From Acinetobacter sp. S54 (GTDB lineage: Bacteria > Pseudomonadota > Gammaproteobacteria > Pseudomonadales > Moraxellaceae), in assembly GCF_016624945.1 (NCBI RefSeq), contig NZ_JACVUI010000008.1:1-64000 (forward strand): DNA of 64,000 nt. Direction: 5' to 3'. Each line of letters begins with the position of its first letter. The first letter of the stretch is position 1. The notes beneath the pieces are model-generated. The model was not told where the DNA came from. It made no database searches and saw nothing but the letters and a program-made list of their open reading frames with translations. Shown in pieces: positions 6,790 through 17,081 of this stretch. Position numbers and translations under genes: made by a program.

Positions 6790-9099
6790 GTGAAGGTACG
6801 TTTAAAATATTTAACTTATTGTTTATTTGGTTTAAGTGTTTCAGGGTGTACACAGCATGTCATTAAAACCAATTCGGCGACTCAGGACAGTAGTAATCGT
6901 GTCATTTCTGGTTTAAATGCGCTTTATGAAACTCCCAGCTATGATTATCATGGCCAATTCAAAGTGGCGATTCAGCCTGATGAGTCAACAAAGGACAAGT
7001 CACTTGATCAAAAACTAGATGCACAAGTGCAACAAAAAGTTGAACGTTCTTTGAGTGAACAAGGAATTCGTCTTTCTCAAAAAGAAAAACAACAATTGTA
7101 TCGTGCGATTGCCCAGCAGACAGATCATGTAAATGATGATGAACGTTTGGGAAGAGTCGAAAAAATGATGGATATGGGTATTAATATCCTGAATGATGTT
7201 CAGTTTAGTTATGATGGATCGGTACATTATCGTGAGCGAATGGGCTCTTTGAATTTAACAGCGCGTTATGAAAAACCTACGCTGCTGGTTCAGGCCAAAT
7301 TGCCGATGATTGTGGATTTTAAAGACTATAAATTTTATACCAATTATTTTGCATTTATGCCGTATCTGGTCAATCGAGAGAATCAGAATAATCTTGCCTA
7401 CATTGACTTTTCCAAGTATCAGAACTTTTTTAAACAGGTTGATATGAAAAAGTTCGTGGAATATTTCAAAGCCTCGGGTGCGGTGCCTTATATGTTGGCT
7501 CGACCTGAACAATTCCAGAAATTGCCGTTAAATTCGAAAGATCAAGCTGCTGGTGTTGTCGAGAAAATACGCGTAAATAGCACTCTAGAAGAATTTATGT
7601 TACAAGCTGATCTTTATAATAAGGTCAATGCACAATATCTAACGCGATTGGTGTTAGGACTTAACGAAGACTCTTTAGAACAATGGGCAGAGAAAAAAGG
7701 AGAGCAACTGGCACAAAAAACTCCAGTAACAACAGCTAAGTTATCGCCTGAGCTAGAAGCTTATGATGCTAGTCAGAAATTATATGCATCAGTTACCGAA
7801 AAATGGGGTGTTACTGAGTCCGTATCCACTGTTGAAGAAGATCAGTCTGATGAAGGAATTGATCAGAATAATGACGAAATAACATCAGTACATGAAGACC
7901 AGAAGATAGTACAGAATGAGGAATCCGCATTATTAACTGAACAGCAATGTAGCGACTTGCAAAGCTCACATCAATCTGTGGTATATGGAGATATCAACTA
8001 TTGTCAGGACTATTATGGTGTTGATGTTTTCTCTGAACCCAAAGCGAGTGAAAAGAATCAGCAGGCTCGACAGAAAAAATTAGAAACGATATTCGCTACT
8101 TACGATCAAAATAAATGGATTGATGAGTATGCATTTAAAACCCTTTGGCTTAAACATCAGTCCGAAATTGATCAAACATTGCCGCCACTCACAGCGCGGA
8201 CACCTTTTATTATGGATATGGGGCTGGATGCACAAGGTCGTCTGGTTAGCGCGGATTACGATCTGAATCTTTTACTGCCGCAAACAAATCGTCGTGTTCA
8301 TTTTAATATGGATATGCAGATCACGAATTATGGCAAAGGCACACCCATTAGTCGCCAGCAGTTAAAACAGGCAAAACCATTGAGTGAAGTAAGTAAAGGA
8401 TCTTTTCTGGAAAAAGTGGTTGGAGGTCTCACTCAGTCATTGGGCAATGACCCATCCTCTGCACTTAATGCGCCTTCCTCACTCTCATTTAACCAGCAAC
8501 TTGAACAATTGGCGGCACAGGTTTATGACCAGACTCATTCTTATGAGAAAACATTTAGTGCAGTATTCACGACTCGATTTAGTGCAGATTATCCGGAATA
8601 TGTCAGACATTATTCAGCTCAGGATCTAAAAGAAATTGCGAATGTTTATGCTTATTGGTATTCCGATGAAGATGTTTATGATCCACAAGGTCAAGCCCTG
8701 CGCGAAATTCAGGCGTTACAGAAAAAACATCATTTAGAGTTAGATGAGCAATTTGATAATGAGTTGGGCTCTGCTGTAGATGAAATCGTGATTCAGTCAA
8801 TGAAAAAGTCTGGGGAACGCCAGAATTGGCAGCAACTCAAGAAAAGATATAAACAGCCCCAACAGTTGTTTGCAGTGCAATACCAGTCTCTTTTTGAAAA
8901 ACAGGAAGATGTAGATTCATCACGTCGCCCGCTGCTTGCTCAGACCTCTAAAATTTTAGGACAATTTTTTGTAGATGCGCATCAGCAAAAATTGACCGAA
9001 AAATCTTTACAGGGATTGGCAAAAAACCATTTGGAATTTATCGATTATAAGTTGTTCGAGCAAGTCTATCGTCAAATGTTGTCTGAATTAGGGCAGTAA
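6790..9099 (+). CDS. large predicted lipoprotein of unknown function
   Basis: 769 residues from GTG 6790 (AAAGGTG upstream). The N-terminus has a basic start, a hydrophobic stretch and the lipobox LSVSGC with Cys20, so it should be lipid-anchored, probably in the outer membrane facing the periplasm. The rest is soluble and rich in Gln, Glu and Lys, with an acidic low-complexity region at ~340-400 splitting two globular halves. No enzymatic motif is visible. It is a single-gene unit with its own terminator at 9111. Confidence 0.75.
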   Translation: MKVRLKYLTYCLFGLSVSGCTQHVIKTNSATQDSSNRVISGLNALYETPSYDYHGQFKVAIQPDESTKDKSLDQKLDAQVQQKVERSLSEQGIRLSQKEKQQLYRAIAQQTDHVNDDERLGRVEKMMDMGINILNDVQFSYDGSVHYRERMGSLNLTARYEKPTLLVQAKLPMIVDFKDYKFYTNYFAFMPYLVNRENQNNLAYIDFSKYQNFFKQVDMKKFVEYFKASGAVPYMLARPEQFQKLPLNSKDQAAGVVEKIRVNSTLEEFMLQADLYNKVNAQYLTRLVLGLNEDSLEQWAEKKGEQLAQKTPVTTAKLSPELEAYDASQKLYASVTEKWGVTESVSTVEEDQSDEGIDQNNDEITSVHEDQKIVQNEESALLTEQQCSDLQSSHQSVVYGDINYCQDYYGVDVFSEPKASEKNQQARQKKLETIFATYDQNKWIDEYAFKTLWLKHQSEIDQTLPPLTARTPFIMDMGLDAQGRLVSADYDLNLLLPQTNRRVHFNMDMQITNYGKGTPISRQQLKQAKPLSEVSKGSFLEKVVGGLTQSLGNDPSSALNAPSSLSFNQQLEQLAAQVYDQTHSYEKTFSAVFTTRFSADYPEYVRHYSAQDLKEIANVYAYWYSDEDVYDPQGQALREIQALQKKHHLELDEQFDNELGSAVDEIVIQSMKKSGERQNWQQLKKRYKQPQQLFAVQYQSLFEKQEDVDSSRRPLLAQTSKILGQFFVDAHQQKLTEKSLQGLAKNHLEFIDYKLFEQVYRQMLSELGQ

Positions 9100-9110
9100 T
9101 TTTCAATTAA

Positions 9111-9147
9111 GAAGCTACAGTAAAAACAGACGGTAGCTTCTTTTTTA
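9111..9147. terminator. hairpin terminator between convergent genes
   Basis: GAAGCTAC (9111-9118) pairs with GTAGCTTC (9133-9140), followed by a T-run. It serves the lipoprotein gene and probably aroE from the other side. Confidence 0.8.
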
Positions 9148-9148
9148 T

Positions 9149-9937
9149 TTATAGAAATTCTTTGAGTTCGGGTTTAACGCCATGCCAGATGGCAAAAGAT
9201 TCTACAGCCTGCCCGACCAGCATACCAAAACCTTCAGCAGTCGGTACACCACGTGCTTGAGCTTGCTTAATAAATGTAGATGGTTTGCCATACGCCATTT
9301 CATAAGCATGATGAAATTTTAATTCTGGTGGTAAAATTAGAGCCTCACCACTTAAGCTGGCAGACGTTGCATTAATCACCAAATCAAACTCACCTGACAA
9401 CGTTGCTAACTCTATCATACTGAGTTCAGCTTCTGGTACAGCGCCTTTTAAATCATCGATCAGTTGTTCTGCACGTGCTAAGGTACGGTTTGCAATAGTG
9501 ATCTGTCTGGCACCCGCTTTGACCAGTGGATAAATCACGCCTCGTGTTGCACCCCCAGCGCCAAGTATCAAAATACGGGTGTCTTTTAGTGACCAATTGA
9601 GTGCAAGAATAGCATCGACTAGACCTTGCCCATCTGTATTGTCGCCATATAGCTGACCATTTTTTTGCCATAATGTGTTGACTGCTTTAGCAATTTTTGC
9701 CCGTTCCGTTAGAACGTCACACATCGCATACGCTTGTTCTTTGAAGGGGACGGTGACATTCATACCTGAGCCGCCTTGTGCAAAAAACTCTGTCACACTT
9801 CCTTCAAAGCCATCCAGTGGCGCAAGACGTTTTTGATAATTCAGGGTAATTCCTAATTTTTCAGCAAAAGCATAATGTAATTCTGGAGAACGGGATTGCT
9901 CAATTGGATTGCCAATTACCGCAAATTTTCCTGTCAT
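9149..9937 (-). CDS. aroE: shikimate dehydrogenase (NADP+)
   Basis: 262 residues, a normal length. Reduces 3-dehydroshikimate to shikimate with NADPH in aromatic amino acid synthesis. The shikimate-binding segment NPIEQSRSP is at ~9-17, the catalytic Lys lies in NVTVPFKEQA (~59-68), the Rossmann loop GAGGATRG is at ~126-133, and NRT, which contacts the NADP phosphate, is also present. It stands alone, convergent with the lipoprotein gene. Confidence 0.95.
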   Translation of the reverse strand: MTGKFAVIGNPIEQSRSPELHYAFAEKLGITLNYQKRLAPLDGFEGSVTEFFAQGGSGMNVTVPFKEQAYAMCDVLTERAKIAKAVNTLWQKNGQLYGDNTDGQGLVDAILALNWSLKDTRILILGAGGATRGVIYPLVKAGARQITIANRTLARAEQLIDDLKGAVPEAELSMIELATLSGEFDLVINATSASLSGEALILPPELKFHHAYEMAYGKPSTFIKQAQARGVPTAEGFGMLVGQAVESFAIWHGVKPELKEFL

Positions 9938-10184
9938 TGCGAAGATCCATTACTATCAAAAATGGCATCACTATACGCTAAAAACTGCTGCAAAATAAAT
10001 CACGTATTCAAGGCTTTTTTGAGATTGGACTTCTAGATGAGTTTGTATCTTTATGATGTTTTTGTGTTTCACCTAATTGCCTAATCTTTATCATATGATC
10101 AAAATGTAAACGCAAATTAGTAATTCTTCTTATAAATAACTGATTTAAGTTTAAGTCGTGGCACAACAAAAATGGAGAACAATA

Positions 10185-11624
10185 ATGACATCAAATTTCA
10201 ACCCGCTAGAATTACTGGCGGAGAGAGTGACACCACTTGTCGTCGATCAGACCCAACTCGAGATCGATATAGATAAAAAATCCTCATTACTCAAACAGTT
10301 CTATCCTATTATTTTATCCTTATTTCATAAGTTTCCTGATCGATTAAATGGCATATTACACGGTAGTCAGGCACCCTTGCAGGAGTTGTTAGGAAACCAT
10401 CAAGGTGTATTGAATGAGATCTTGGACGCATTTTCAAAACATCATAGTTTACAGCCTGCGACGATCGAATCTCTTTTTAATCATGCGATTCCACTCAGTG
10501 CTAGAGCATTAAAAGAAGAAGTTGGCGAGGGAAATATTGTCTCTTATATCGGCTCTTATTTACCTCAAATTGCGAGTCAGCTTCCTGCTTGGGCAGCCCC
10601 AATTTTATCGGGTTTAGGATTGGGTAGTTTATTCCACACGGCGGCGCCTACAGCTCAGCCATTAAAAACACCTCCAGCAGATACGGGCGGCGGTTTTAAA
10701 AAGTTTTTGCCTTGGTTGGCTTTAATTATTTTGGCATTGCTCCTATTGTTTTTTTGGCGTTCTTGTCAGAAACAGACGCCTGAGACCCATACAGTTGCAG
10801 AATCTGCGGCGACTTCGGAAGCTGTAAGTCCAGCTGCCACAGCTCCTGCATCTTTAAGCCTTACCTCTGGTACAGGCAATCAGGTGTTGGGTTGTCAGTC
10901 AAATGTTGGAGATAGTGGACTTGCTTCTTTATTACAGGCTGGTATCGCTAAAGTCTTTGGTGCAAGTGCGAACTGTAATATTGCAACGGATTCTACTTAT
11001 GCAACACAGTTGCCTGCTCAGGAAAAACTGGACACGATTTTAAATCTGGTGAAAGGAGTGCCAAATGCCAGTATTGAGTGGGTAGGTGATCAACTTACTG
11101 TGAATGCACCAGATGCAACCGCCTTAAAAGATTTGATTGATAAAATTAAAGCGGCTGCGCCTGAGTTAAATGTGGTTTCTGCAGCACCTTTAAATGTTGA
11201 GCAATCTGTCAATAATAGTATTAATGCGAGTACGCAGGCTTTGTCAGGATTGAATGAATCATCAAACCCTGAACAAATTTTACGTGCCTTAAATATGCAG
11301 ATTATAAATTTTGCCAGTGGTTCTGCTGCTATTCCCGATGCCAATAAAGCGGTGTTGGATCATGCTGCGGGATTATTACAAAAAGTACCGAATCTTTCAT
11401 TAAATGTTGAAGGTTACACTGACTCAACTGGCAATGCTGAAGCCAATAAAGTACTTTCACAAAAACGAGCACAAGCTGTGGTCGATTATTTGACTGGAAA
11501 AGGTGTAAATGGCTCTAGCTTAAAAGCAGTAGGCTATGGTTCTGAAAACCCAGTTGCAGATAATGAAACTGAACAGGGCAAATTTCGTAATCGCCGGATT
11601 GAGTTTAAATTGGCTGGCTCTTAA
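10185..11624 (+). CDS. OmpA-family peptidoglycan-associated membrane protein
   Basis: 479 residues. The ATG at 10185 is preferred over an upstream in-frame GTG (10158) because it has GGAGA eight bases before it. A soluble helical N-terminal region (~1-165) is followed by one membrane helix (~FLPWLALIILALLLLFFW, ~175-195), then an Ala/Thr/Ser-rich stretch. A BON-like segment follows, and residues ~365-479 form an OmpA C-terminal domain (NVEGYTDSTG, SQKRAQAVVDYL, GYGSENPVADN, NRRIEF) that binds peptidoglycan. The inner-membrane anchor in mid-protein, rather than a beta barrel, suggests it tethers the wall from the inner membrane. Specific role unknown. Confidence 0.85.
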   Translation: MTSNFNPLELLAERVTPLVVDQTQLEIDIDKKSSLLKQFYPIILSLFHKFPDRLNGILHGSQAPLQELLGNHQGVLNEILDAFSKHHSLQPATIESLFNHAIPLSARALKEEVGEGNIVSYIGSYLPQIASQLPAWAAPILSGLGLGSLFHTAAPTAQPLKTPPADTGGGFKKFLPWLALIILALLLLFFWRSCQKQTPETHTVAESAATSEAVSPAATAPASLSLTSGTGNQVLGCQSNVGDSGLASLLQAGIAKVFGASANCNIATDSTYATQLPAQEKLDTILNLVKGVPNASIEWVGDQLTVNAPDATALKDLIDKIKAAAPELNVVSAAPLNVEQSVNNSINASTQALSGLNESSNPEQILRALNMQIINFASGSAAIPDANKAVLDHAAGLLQKVPNLSLNVEGYTDSTGNAEANKVLSQKRAQAVVDYLTGKGVNGSSLKAVGYGSENPVADNETEQGKFRNRRIEFKLAGS

Positions 11625-11649
11625 TTTAAAACGTAGTTGAAGTTTGATA

Positions 11650-11677
11650 AAGTCGTTTGAATAAGGCGGCTTTTTTT
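11650..11677 (+). terminator. hairpin terminator after the OmpA-family gene
   Basis: AAGTCG pairs with CGGCTT around an 11-base loop and is followed by seven T residues. Confidence 0.65.
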
Positions 11678-11765
11678 AATAGAGAATTGTAATAAAGAAA
11701 GAATAATATCTGGAAAAATGAAAGGTAGAGCTGACTTAAGGAGCAACAATTTCATTTACATACAA

Positions 11766-11972
11766 TTAAGGATTACAAATCGATTCAATTTCTTCAATAA
11801 AGAAAATAACAGCAGCTAAAAATAGACCAATCGCAGCAAGCACAGTCACGGAGATAGAGATACTATCTGTATAAATGTTCTCATATTCAATAGTAATGCC
11901 TGAAGAAACTACGAGTGTAGCAATCAAGCTATATAAAACCAACATACGGTGGTTTTCTATAATATTAAGCAT
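11766..11972 (-). CDS. small two-helix membrane protein
   Basis: 68 residues with two hydrophobic segments (~8-28 and ~38-58) separated by a short acidic loop, so probably an inner-membrane hairpin. AAAGGT lies about eight bases before the ATG on the minus strand. No family is recognised, and about 200 bases of featureless DNA lie between it and hemF. The ribosome site and membrane pattern favour a real gene, but it is short. Confidence 0.5.
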   Translation of the reverse strand: MLNIIENHRMLVLYSLIATLVVSSGITIEYENIYTDSISISVTVLAAIGLFLAAVIFFIEEIESICNP

Positions 11973-12168
11973 AATCTGACCTTTACATCTTTTGTAGATT
12001 AGATCAAAACAATATTAAATCAATATGACAACAGTTGCTGCTTCACTGTGTGAGTATCTTTTTTCAATTTTGTAATGACATGAGCTTTCATGTAGAAGCA
12101 GCATAACGCATAATGCAGAACATACAAGAGACGATTTAATAATAAATAGTCTCATTTGCAAGTGAATA

Positions 12169-13107
12169 TTACAGTTCTTTTAACCAATCATGCGGTTTTA
12201 GATAATAATCAGTAAGTTGCTTCTCTATCGAGTCTTCATCCCACTCTGGACGATAAGACCACGCCGCAAGATTAGGCAGACTGACCAGAATTGATTCAAT
12301 CCGGCCACCCGTTTGTAGGCCAAATAAAGTGCCACGATCATATACGAGGTTGTATTCGACATAGCGGCCACGTCGATATAACTGAAACTCACGTTGTGCC
12401 TCTGTATAAGGCTGTTCGCGATGTTTTTCAAAAATTGGGATGATGGCTTCGAGATAACCATTTGCGACTGCTTTTATATAATTAAAACAGGTTTCAAACT
12501 CCCATTGGTTGAGATCATCAAAAAATAAACCGCCCACACCACGCTGTTCATCGCGATGCTTCAAATAAAAATAATCATCACACCATTTTTTATGTTCTGC
12601 ATAGACGTGTTCCCCAAAAGGTTGACATAAATCAAAAGCTGTTTGATGCCAATGTTTAATGTCTTCGTCATCTGGATAAAATGGGGTCAAATCAAAACCA
12701 CCTCCAAACCACCAGATCGGTTCCTGACCTTCGGGTTCTGCGACAAATAAACGAACATTTGCATGTGAAGTAGGAATATTAGGGTTTTTGGGGTGGATGA
12801 CCAGTGACACACCTAATGCCTGCGCTTTCGCTCCCGCAATATTTGGATGACGTTGCGTAGCAGAGGCGGGGAGTTGGCGGATATCAATGTGTGAAAACAT
12901 GACTCCACCTTTCTCAATGATTTCCCCATTTTGCAGAACACGAGAACGTCCTCCTCCACCTTCTGGTCGTTTCCAGTCATCAATCATAAATTGTGCAGCA
13001 CCACCGCCTTTGTGCTCTTGTTGCTCTAAAGCGGCACAAATGCGTACTTGTAGATCGAGTAAAAATTCACGTACTCGTTGGATATCAGTCGAAGTTGGAT
13101 GCTGCAT
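12169..13107 (-). CDS. hemF: oxygen-dependent coproporphyrinogen III oxidase
   Basis: About 312 residues. Oxidative decarboxylation of coproporphyrinogen III to protoporphyrinogen IX in heme synthesis, using O2. Family segments are plain: [43 protein letters not shown] and ESILVSLP. The start is set at ATG 13107, six bases after GAGG; a TTG twelve bases upstream is in frame but lies on the ribosome site. It is separated from ribA by a hairpin terminator. Confidence 0.95.
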   Translation of the reverse strand: MQHPTSTDIQRVREFLLDLQVRICAALEQQEHKGGGAAQFMIDDWKRPEGGGGRSRVLQNGEIIEKGGVMFSHIDIRQLPASATQRHPNIAGAKAQALGVSLVIHPKNPNIPTSHANVRLFVAEPEGQEPIWWFGGGFDLTPFYPDDEDIKHWHQTAFDLCQPFGEHVYAEHKKWCDDYFYLKHRDEQRGVGGLFFDDLNQWEFETCFNYIKAVANGYLEAIIPIFEKHREQPYTEAQREFQLYRRGRYVEYNLVYDRGTLFGLQTGGRIESILVSLPNLAAWSYRPEWDEDSIEKQLTDYYLKPHDWLKEL

Positions 13108-13171
13108 CATGAGCCTCAAAATAATCTTATTTTCTTTAAATTAAGCATAAAGAAATAACCAGGATAAGTAA

Positions 13172-13210
13172 AAAAAGGATTTTATTAAGCGTTTTAATAA
13201 AATCCTTTTT
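13172..13210. terminator. long hairpin terminator between hemF and ribA
   Basis: A perfect 17-bp stem (13172-13188 with 13194-13210) and 5-base loop, with A-run and T-run flanks. Both flanking genes are on the minus strand, so it ends ribA transcription before the hemF promoter. Confidence 0.85.
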
Positions 13211-13236
13211 GATTCAAATGTAATTATGGCGTGAGA

Positions 13237-13839
13237 TTAGAAATCATCTTTTTTATAGAGGTGATCCATCCGTTCACGTTTAGTTTTTAAATAATGTTCA
13301 TTAAACGGGTTACGACCAACGGTCAGTGGAACGCGCTCAACCACATTAATTCCTAAATCAGTTAAGGCTTTTAATTTGAGTGGATTATTCGTGACCAGTT
13401 TAACTTCTCTGACTTGTAAATGGTCCAGCATAATCGTGCACATATCATAATGACGTGCATCGGCTGGAAGATTTAATAAAAGATTTGCATCTACGGTGTC
13501 GTGCCCCTGATCCTGCAAGGCATAGGCACGAATTTTATTGGTCAACCCAATGCCGCGACCTTCCTGACGCAAATATAAAATGACGCCTTTACCTGTATCA
13601 TTGATCAACTGCTGGGTGGCCTGCAACTGCGGGCCGCAATCGCACTTCAATGAACCAAACGCATCACCTGTCAGACATTCTGAATGAATACGAACCAATA
13701 CGGGTTCGTTGGGCGTAGTTTCTAAACCTTTAGATAATGCGACATGTTCTTCACCCGTTTCAGGATCTTGAAACACAGAAATATTGAAGTCACCAAACTT
13801 GGTCGGGAGTTTTGAAGTTGCGACAAATTCGATAGCCAC
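13237..13839 (-). CDS. ribA: GTP cyclohydrolase II
   Basis: 200 residues from GTG 13839. First committed step of riboflavin synthesis: opens GTP to the diaminopyrimidine phosphate, releasing formate and pyrophosphate. Zinc ligands are the three Cys in [17 protein letters not shown], and RQEGRGIGL carries the catalytic Arg/substrate loop. It is the stand-alone RibA form with no RibB domain fused. Confidence 0.95.
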   Translation of the reverse strand: MAIEFVATSKLPTKFGDFNISVFQDPETGEEHVALSKGLETTPNEPVLVRIHSECLTGDAFGSLKCDCGPQLQATQQLINDTGKGVILYLRQEGRGIGLTNKIRAYALQDQGHDTVDANLLLNLPADARHYDMCTIMLDHLQVREVKLVTNNPLKLKALTDLGINVVERVPLTVGRNPFNEHYLKTKRERMDHLYKKDDF

Positions 13840-14149
13840 TAATTACATATCTCATCAGGAAAACGGCTAAAGTATAGCGTACTGGTTATATATTGGTAGA
13901 ATTGAACTGCTGAATTTATGCATAATAATTTCTTTTTTGTATAATGCACACGATAATAGTTGATAAACAGTAAGATTATTCTGGATAATCTAGCCAACCA
14001 CGCCGCAGGGAAAATCCTCCATGCGACCTTGTTAGACATGTGGCTGATTGAAGGTGACTTTAATTCGATACGATTATGATGTCATTCATCAGATCGAATC
14101 CCATTTACCCAGCTTAGGATTTGCCAGGCTTAAGAAGGCTTTGCCACAT
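13840..14149. other. ribA-dxs divergent intergenic region
   Basis: 310 bases. A TATAAT at about 13939-13944 could be the -10 of a dxs promoter, giving a leader of about 200 bases. A perfect inverted repeat AGATTAT-TCTGG-ATAATCT lies at 13973-13991. On the minus strand TATACT near 13870-13880 could serve ribA. A 66-codon minus-strand ORF here and the upstream in-frame extension of dxs are not convincing coding sequence. Confidence 0.4.
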
Positions 14150-16063
14150 ATGTTGTATACCGAAATACCAACTCAACGCCCTGTTACGCCATTGTTAGAT
14201 GAGATTGATCATCCACAGCAATTACGTCAGCTCGAGCAAGGCCAGTTGTCTCAAGTGGCTGATGAGTTGCGTCAGTTTATTTTATATGCAGCAGGACAAA
14301 GTGGTGGACACTTTGGCGCAAATTTAGGTGTGATTGAGCTTACTGTTGCGCTTCATTATAGTTTTAATACCCCACACGATCGTTTAATCTGGGATGTTGG
14401 TCATCAGGCCTATCCACATAAAGCATTGACTGGTCGACGTGAGCAATTGACTACCATTCGCGCGCAACATGGTTTGGCTGCATTTCCAGCGCGTGAAGAA
14501 TCTGTATTTGATACGTTTGGTGTTGGGCATTCTTCGACTGCAATTTCGGCAGGTCTGGGCATGTCGCTTGCGCGACGTTATCAGCAAAATCCATGCGAAG
14601 TAGTCTGTATTGTAGGTGACGGTGCCATGACTGCAGGCATGGCATTTGAAGCCATGAATGATGCTGTGGCGCATGATGCAGATTTGATTGTCGTGTTAAA
14701 TGATAATGATATGTCGATTTCCTGTAGTACGGGTGGATTTGCCAAGCATTTAGCAGCTATTTGGGAACATGGTCATTCAGTCAATATTAATGATGATGGC
14801 GATGCTTATGTGCAGCCTCATCCGCAATGGACTTATAACTCACGTTTGCACCAATCTGCTACTGATGCCGCAGATAATTTATTCAAAGCAATCGGTTTTG
14901 ATTATTTTGGTCCTTTTGATGGCCACGATGTTGAGCAACTTGTCAGTGTTTTTAATGCGCTGAAAAAACGTAAAGGCCCCCGTCTGGTTCACGTTTATAC
15001 AAAAAAAGGTAAAGGATTTGAGCCCGCTGAAGCTGATCCGATTACCTACCACGCGATTACTAAAATTTCGCCTGTTGCTACGACTCCAGTGGTAAAAACA
15101 CCGCCCAAATATTCTGATGTATTTGGTCAATGGCTATGTGACGAAGCGGCACAGGATCCTCGCTTATTGGCCATTACCCCGGCGATGTGTGAAGGGTCAG
15201 GCATGGTGAAATTTGCCAAACAATACCCTGAACGTTTTTTTGACGTTGCTATTGCTGAACAACACGCAGTAACACTTGCTGCGGGGATGGCGTGTGAAGG
15301 CTTAAAACCAGTCGTGGCGATTTACTCGACTTTTTTGCAACGTGGTTATGATCAATTGATTCATGATGTCGCATTACAAAATCTGGATGTGACTTTTGGA
15401 ATTGATCGTGCAGGTTTAGTCGGTGAAGATGGTCCCACCCATGCAGGTGCTTATGATTATGCTTATATGCGCACCGTGCCAAATATAGTGATCATGGCTC
15501 CAAAAGACGAAAACGAATGCCGTCAAATGCTGCATACCGCTTATTTATATGCAGGTCCTGCTGCAGTCCGTTATCCTCGTGGGAATGGTGTAGGGATCGA
15601 AATTCAGCAGACATTTACACCGCTAGAAATAGGTAAAGCTGAAATTGTGGTTGAATATCATGCTGAATATGAAGAACAAATCAGTATTTTAGCTTTCGGT
15701 AGTCGAGTAACTGTAGCCATGGAAGCAGCTGAACAACTAAGCAAAACGCATGATATTGCGGTGCGTGTGGTTAATATGCGCTTTGTAAAACCTCTCGATG
15801 AGCAAGTAATTCGTGATTTGGCTGTGAATACTAGTTTATTCGTGACAGTTGAAGAACATGCTGTTATGGCCGGTGCGGGTAGTGCGGTAAATGAGTTTTT
15901 AGCCAAAGCACAAATTCTTAAACCAACCCTTAATTTAGGCTTACCAGATAGTTTCATGGCTCAAGCGACTCATGCACAAATGTTGCATAGCTGTGGGCTA
16001 GATGCTGAAGGAATCCAAAAATCAATAGAAAAGGTGTGGTTAAACCTTATACAAACAGCTTAA
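14150..16063 (+). CDS. dxs: 1-deoxy-D-xylulose-5-phosphate synthase
   Basis: 637 residues. Condenses pyruvate and glyceraldehyde 3-phosphate using thiamine diphosphate; entry to non-mevalonate isoprenoid synthesis and a source for thiamine and pyridoxal. The ThDP/Mg motif [16 protein letters not shown], the His of [12 protein letters not shown] and the transketolase-type [13 protein letters not shown] are all present. The start ATG 14150 ([11 protein letters not shown]) is chosen because the family begins here; a longer frame from TTG 14048 has no support. Ends at a hairpin terminator. Confidence 0.96.
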   Translation: MLYTEIPTQRPVTPLLDEIDHPQQLRQLEQGQLSQVADELRQFILYAAGQSGGHFGANLGVIELTVALHYSFNTPHDRLIWDVGHQAYPHKALTGRREQLTTIRAQHGLAAFPAREESVFDTFGVGHSSTAISAGLGMSLARRYQQNPCEVVCIVGDGAMTAGMAFEAMNDAVAHDADLIVVLNDNDMSISCSTGGFAKHLAAIWEHGHSVNINDDGDAYVQPHPQWTYNSRLHQSATDAADNLFKAIGFDYFGPFDGHDVEQLVSVFNALKKRKGPRLVHVYTKKGKGFEPAEADPITYHAITKISPVATTPVVKTPPKYSDVFGQWLCDEAAQDPRLLAITPAMCEGSGMVKFAKQYPERFFDVAIAEQHAVTLAAGMACEGLKPVVAIYSTFLQRGYDQLIHDVALQNLDVTFGIDRAGLVGEDGPTHAGAYDYAYMRTVPNIVIMAPKDENECRQMLHTAYLYAGPAAVRYPRGNGVGIEIQQTFTPLEIGKAEIVVEYHAEYEEQISILAFGSRVTVAMEAAEQLSKTHDIAVRVVNMRFVKPLDEQVIRDLAVNTSLFVTVEEHAVMAGAGSAVNEFLAKAQILKPTLNLGLPDSFMAQATHAQMLHSCGLDAEGIQKSIEKVWLNLIQTA

Positions 16064-16099
16064 AGCGATCAGCTAAAAAAATCCTAACATTTTTTACCC

Positions 16100-16135
16100 A
16101 AAAGCGCGCTAATTTGATAGAATCTGCGCGCTTTT
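16100..16135 (+). terminator. hairpin after dxs
   Basis: AAAAGCGCGC (16100-16109) and GCGCGCTTTT (16126-16135) form a perfect 10-bp stem with a 16-base loop. The loop holds a TTGATAGAAT stretch that might also contribute to the suhB promoter. Confidence 0.7.
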
Positions 16136-16181
16136 ATGCATTATTCTTTGTCAAAGTTTTCAAATTTGTAGTGGGTGTTCA

Positions 16182-17012
16182 ATGGAACCTATGGTGGTCA
16201 TGGCTGCGCGCGCAGCTCAAACAGTTGGTCAAGAGCTTTTAAAAGCACATCAGAATCGTCATAAGCTCGATCTACAAGTTGAAGAAAAAGGCATTGACGG
16301 TCCAGTGACGCGTGTTGATCGTTATTTAGAACAACTCACTATTGATACTTTGCGTAAAAGTTATAAAAATCACAGCTTTCTGGGCGAAGAATTTGGCCTG
16401 CAAGAAGGTAAAGGTCATGATGCAGACTGGTGCTGGGTGATTGATCCGTTAGATGGTACACAAAACTTTATCAATGGTTTTCCGCATTTCTGTATTTCGA
16501 TTGCTGTACAGCATAAGGGTATAACCCAGCATGGTGTGATCTATGATCCAGTCCGTGACGAATTGTTCTCGGCTAGTCGTGGTCGCGGTGCGGTCATGAA
16601 TCAGCGCCGTATCCGTGTTAACGTCCGTGACAGTTTAGATAATGCTTTTTTAGCGGTGGGTCATCCATATCGTGCCAAGCGCAATGGTGAAATTATCTCT
16701 TATGCGGAGCAACATTTCTCTTCGTTATTAGCGGTGACTCAGGCAGGCGCACATATTCGTCGTGCAGGTTCTGCTGCATTAGATTTAGCTTATGTTGCGG
16801 CAGGTCGTTTTGATGGCTTCTTTGAAGTAGGCCTAAAGCCGTGGGATATCGCAGCGGGCGAGCTAATTGTGAAAGAAGCAGGCGGTATTGTTGTAGATGC
16901 ACGTGGTGGCAGTGATTCGATGGAGAATGGTCAGGTTTTGGCTTCTTCATTGAAAATGTTAAAACCTTTAATGCAAACCGTAGTACCTGCATGGGGCGAC
17001 ATGGCGAAGTAA
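16182..17012 (+). CDS. suhB: inositol-1-monophosphatase family protein (SuhB)
   Basis: 276 residues. Mg-dependent phosphatase of the inositol monophosphatase superfamily; the bacterial members also act as a NusA/NusG-associated factor in rRNA antitermination. Metal-binding motifs are intact: GEEFG, WVIDPLDGTQNF, and WDIAAGELIVKEAGG near the C-terminus. Single-gene unit with its own terminator. Confidence 0.92.
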   Translation: MEPMVVMAARAAQTVGQELLKAHQNRHKLDLQVEEKGIDGPVTRVDRYLEQLTIDTLRKSYKNHSFLGEEFGLQEGKGHDADWCWVIDPLDGTQNFINGFPHFCISIAVQHKGITQHGVIYDPVRDELFSASRGRGAVMNQRRIRVNVRDSLDNAFLAVGHPYRAKRNGEIISYAEQHFSSLLAVTQAGAHIRRAGSAALDLAYVAAGRFDGFFEVGLKPWDIAAGELIVKEAGGIVVDARGGSDSMENGQVLASSLKMLKPLMQTVVPAWGDMAK

Positions 17013-17026
17013 GTCTTATCTCCCAT

Positions 17027-17055
17027 AAAAAGCTCTCTAATATCGAGAGCTTTTT
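17027..17055 (+). terminator. hairpin terminator after suhB
   Basis: AAAAAGCTCTC (17027-17037) pairs perfectly with GAGAGCTTTTT (17045-17055) around a 7-base loop, and the T-run continues. Confidence 0.85.
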
Positions 17056-17081
17056 TTTGACTATAGAAAATAGAATAAAAA

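Noticed and set aside
13973..14030. CTGGATAAT followed by GCAGGGAAA in the dxs leader, resembling the end of a TPP riboswitch
   Set aside because: The essential CTGAGA and ACCC/GGGG pairing elements are missing upstream, so the resemblance is probably chance.
13839..14039. 66-codon minus-strand ORF between ribA and dxs
   Set aside because: It reads through the likely ribA and dxs promoter DNA, has no ribosome-binding site and no sensible protein pattern.
14048..14149. N-terminal extension of dxs from TTG 14048
   Set aside because: The extra 34 residues do not belong to the Dxs family; [11 protein letters not shown] at 14150 is the usual start.
16036..16242. 68-codon ORF spanning the dxs terminator and suhB start
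   Set aside because: It crosses a terminator hairpin and overlaps two certain genes in another frame.
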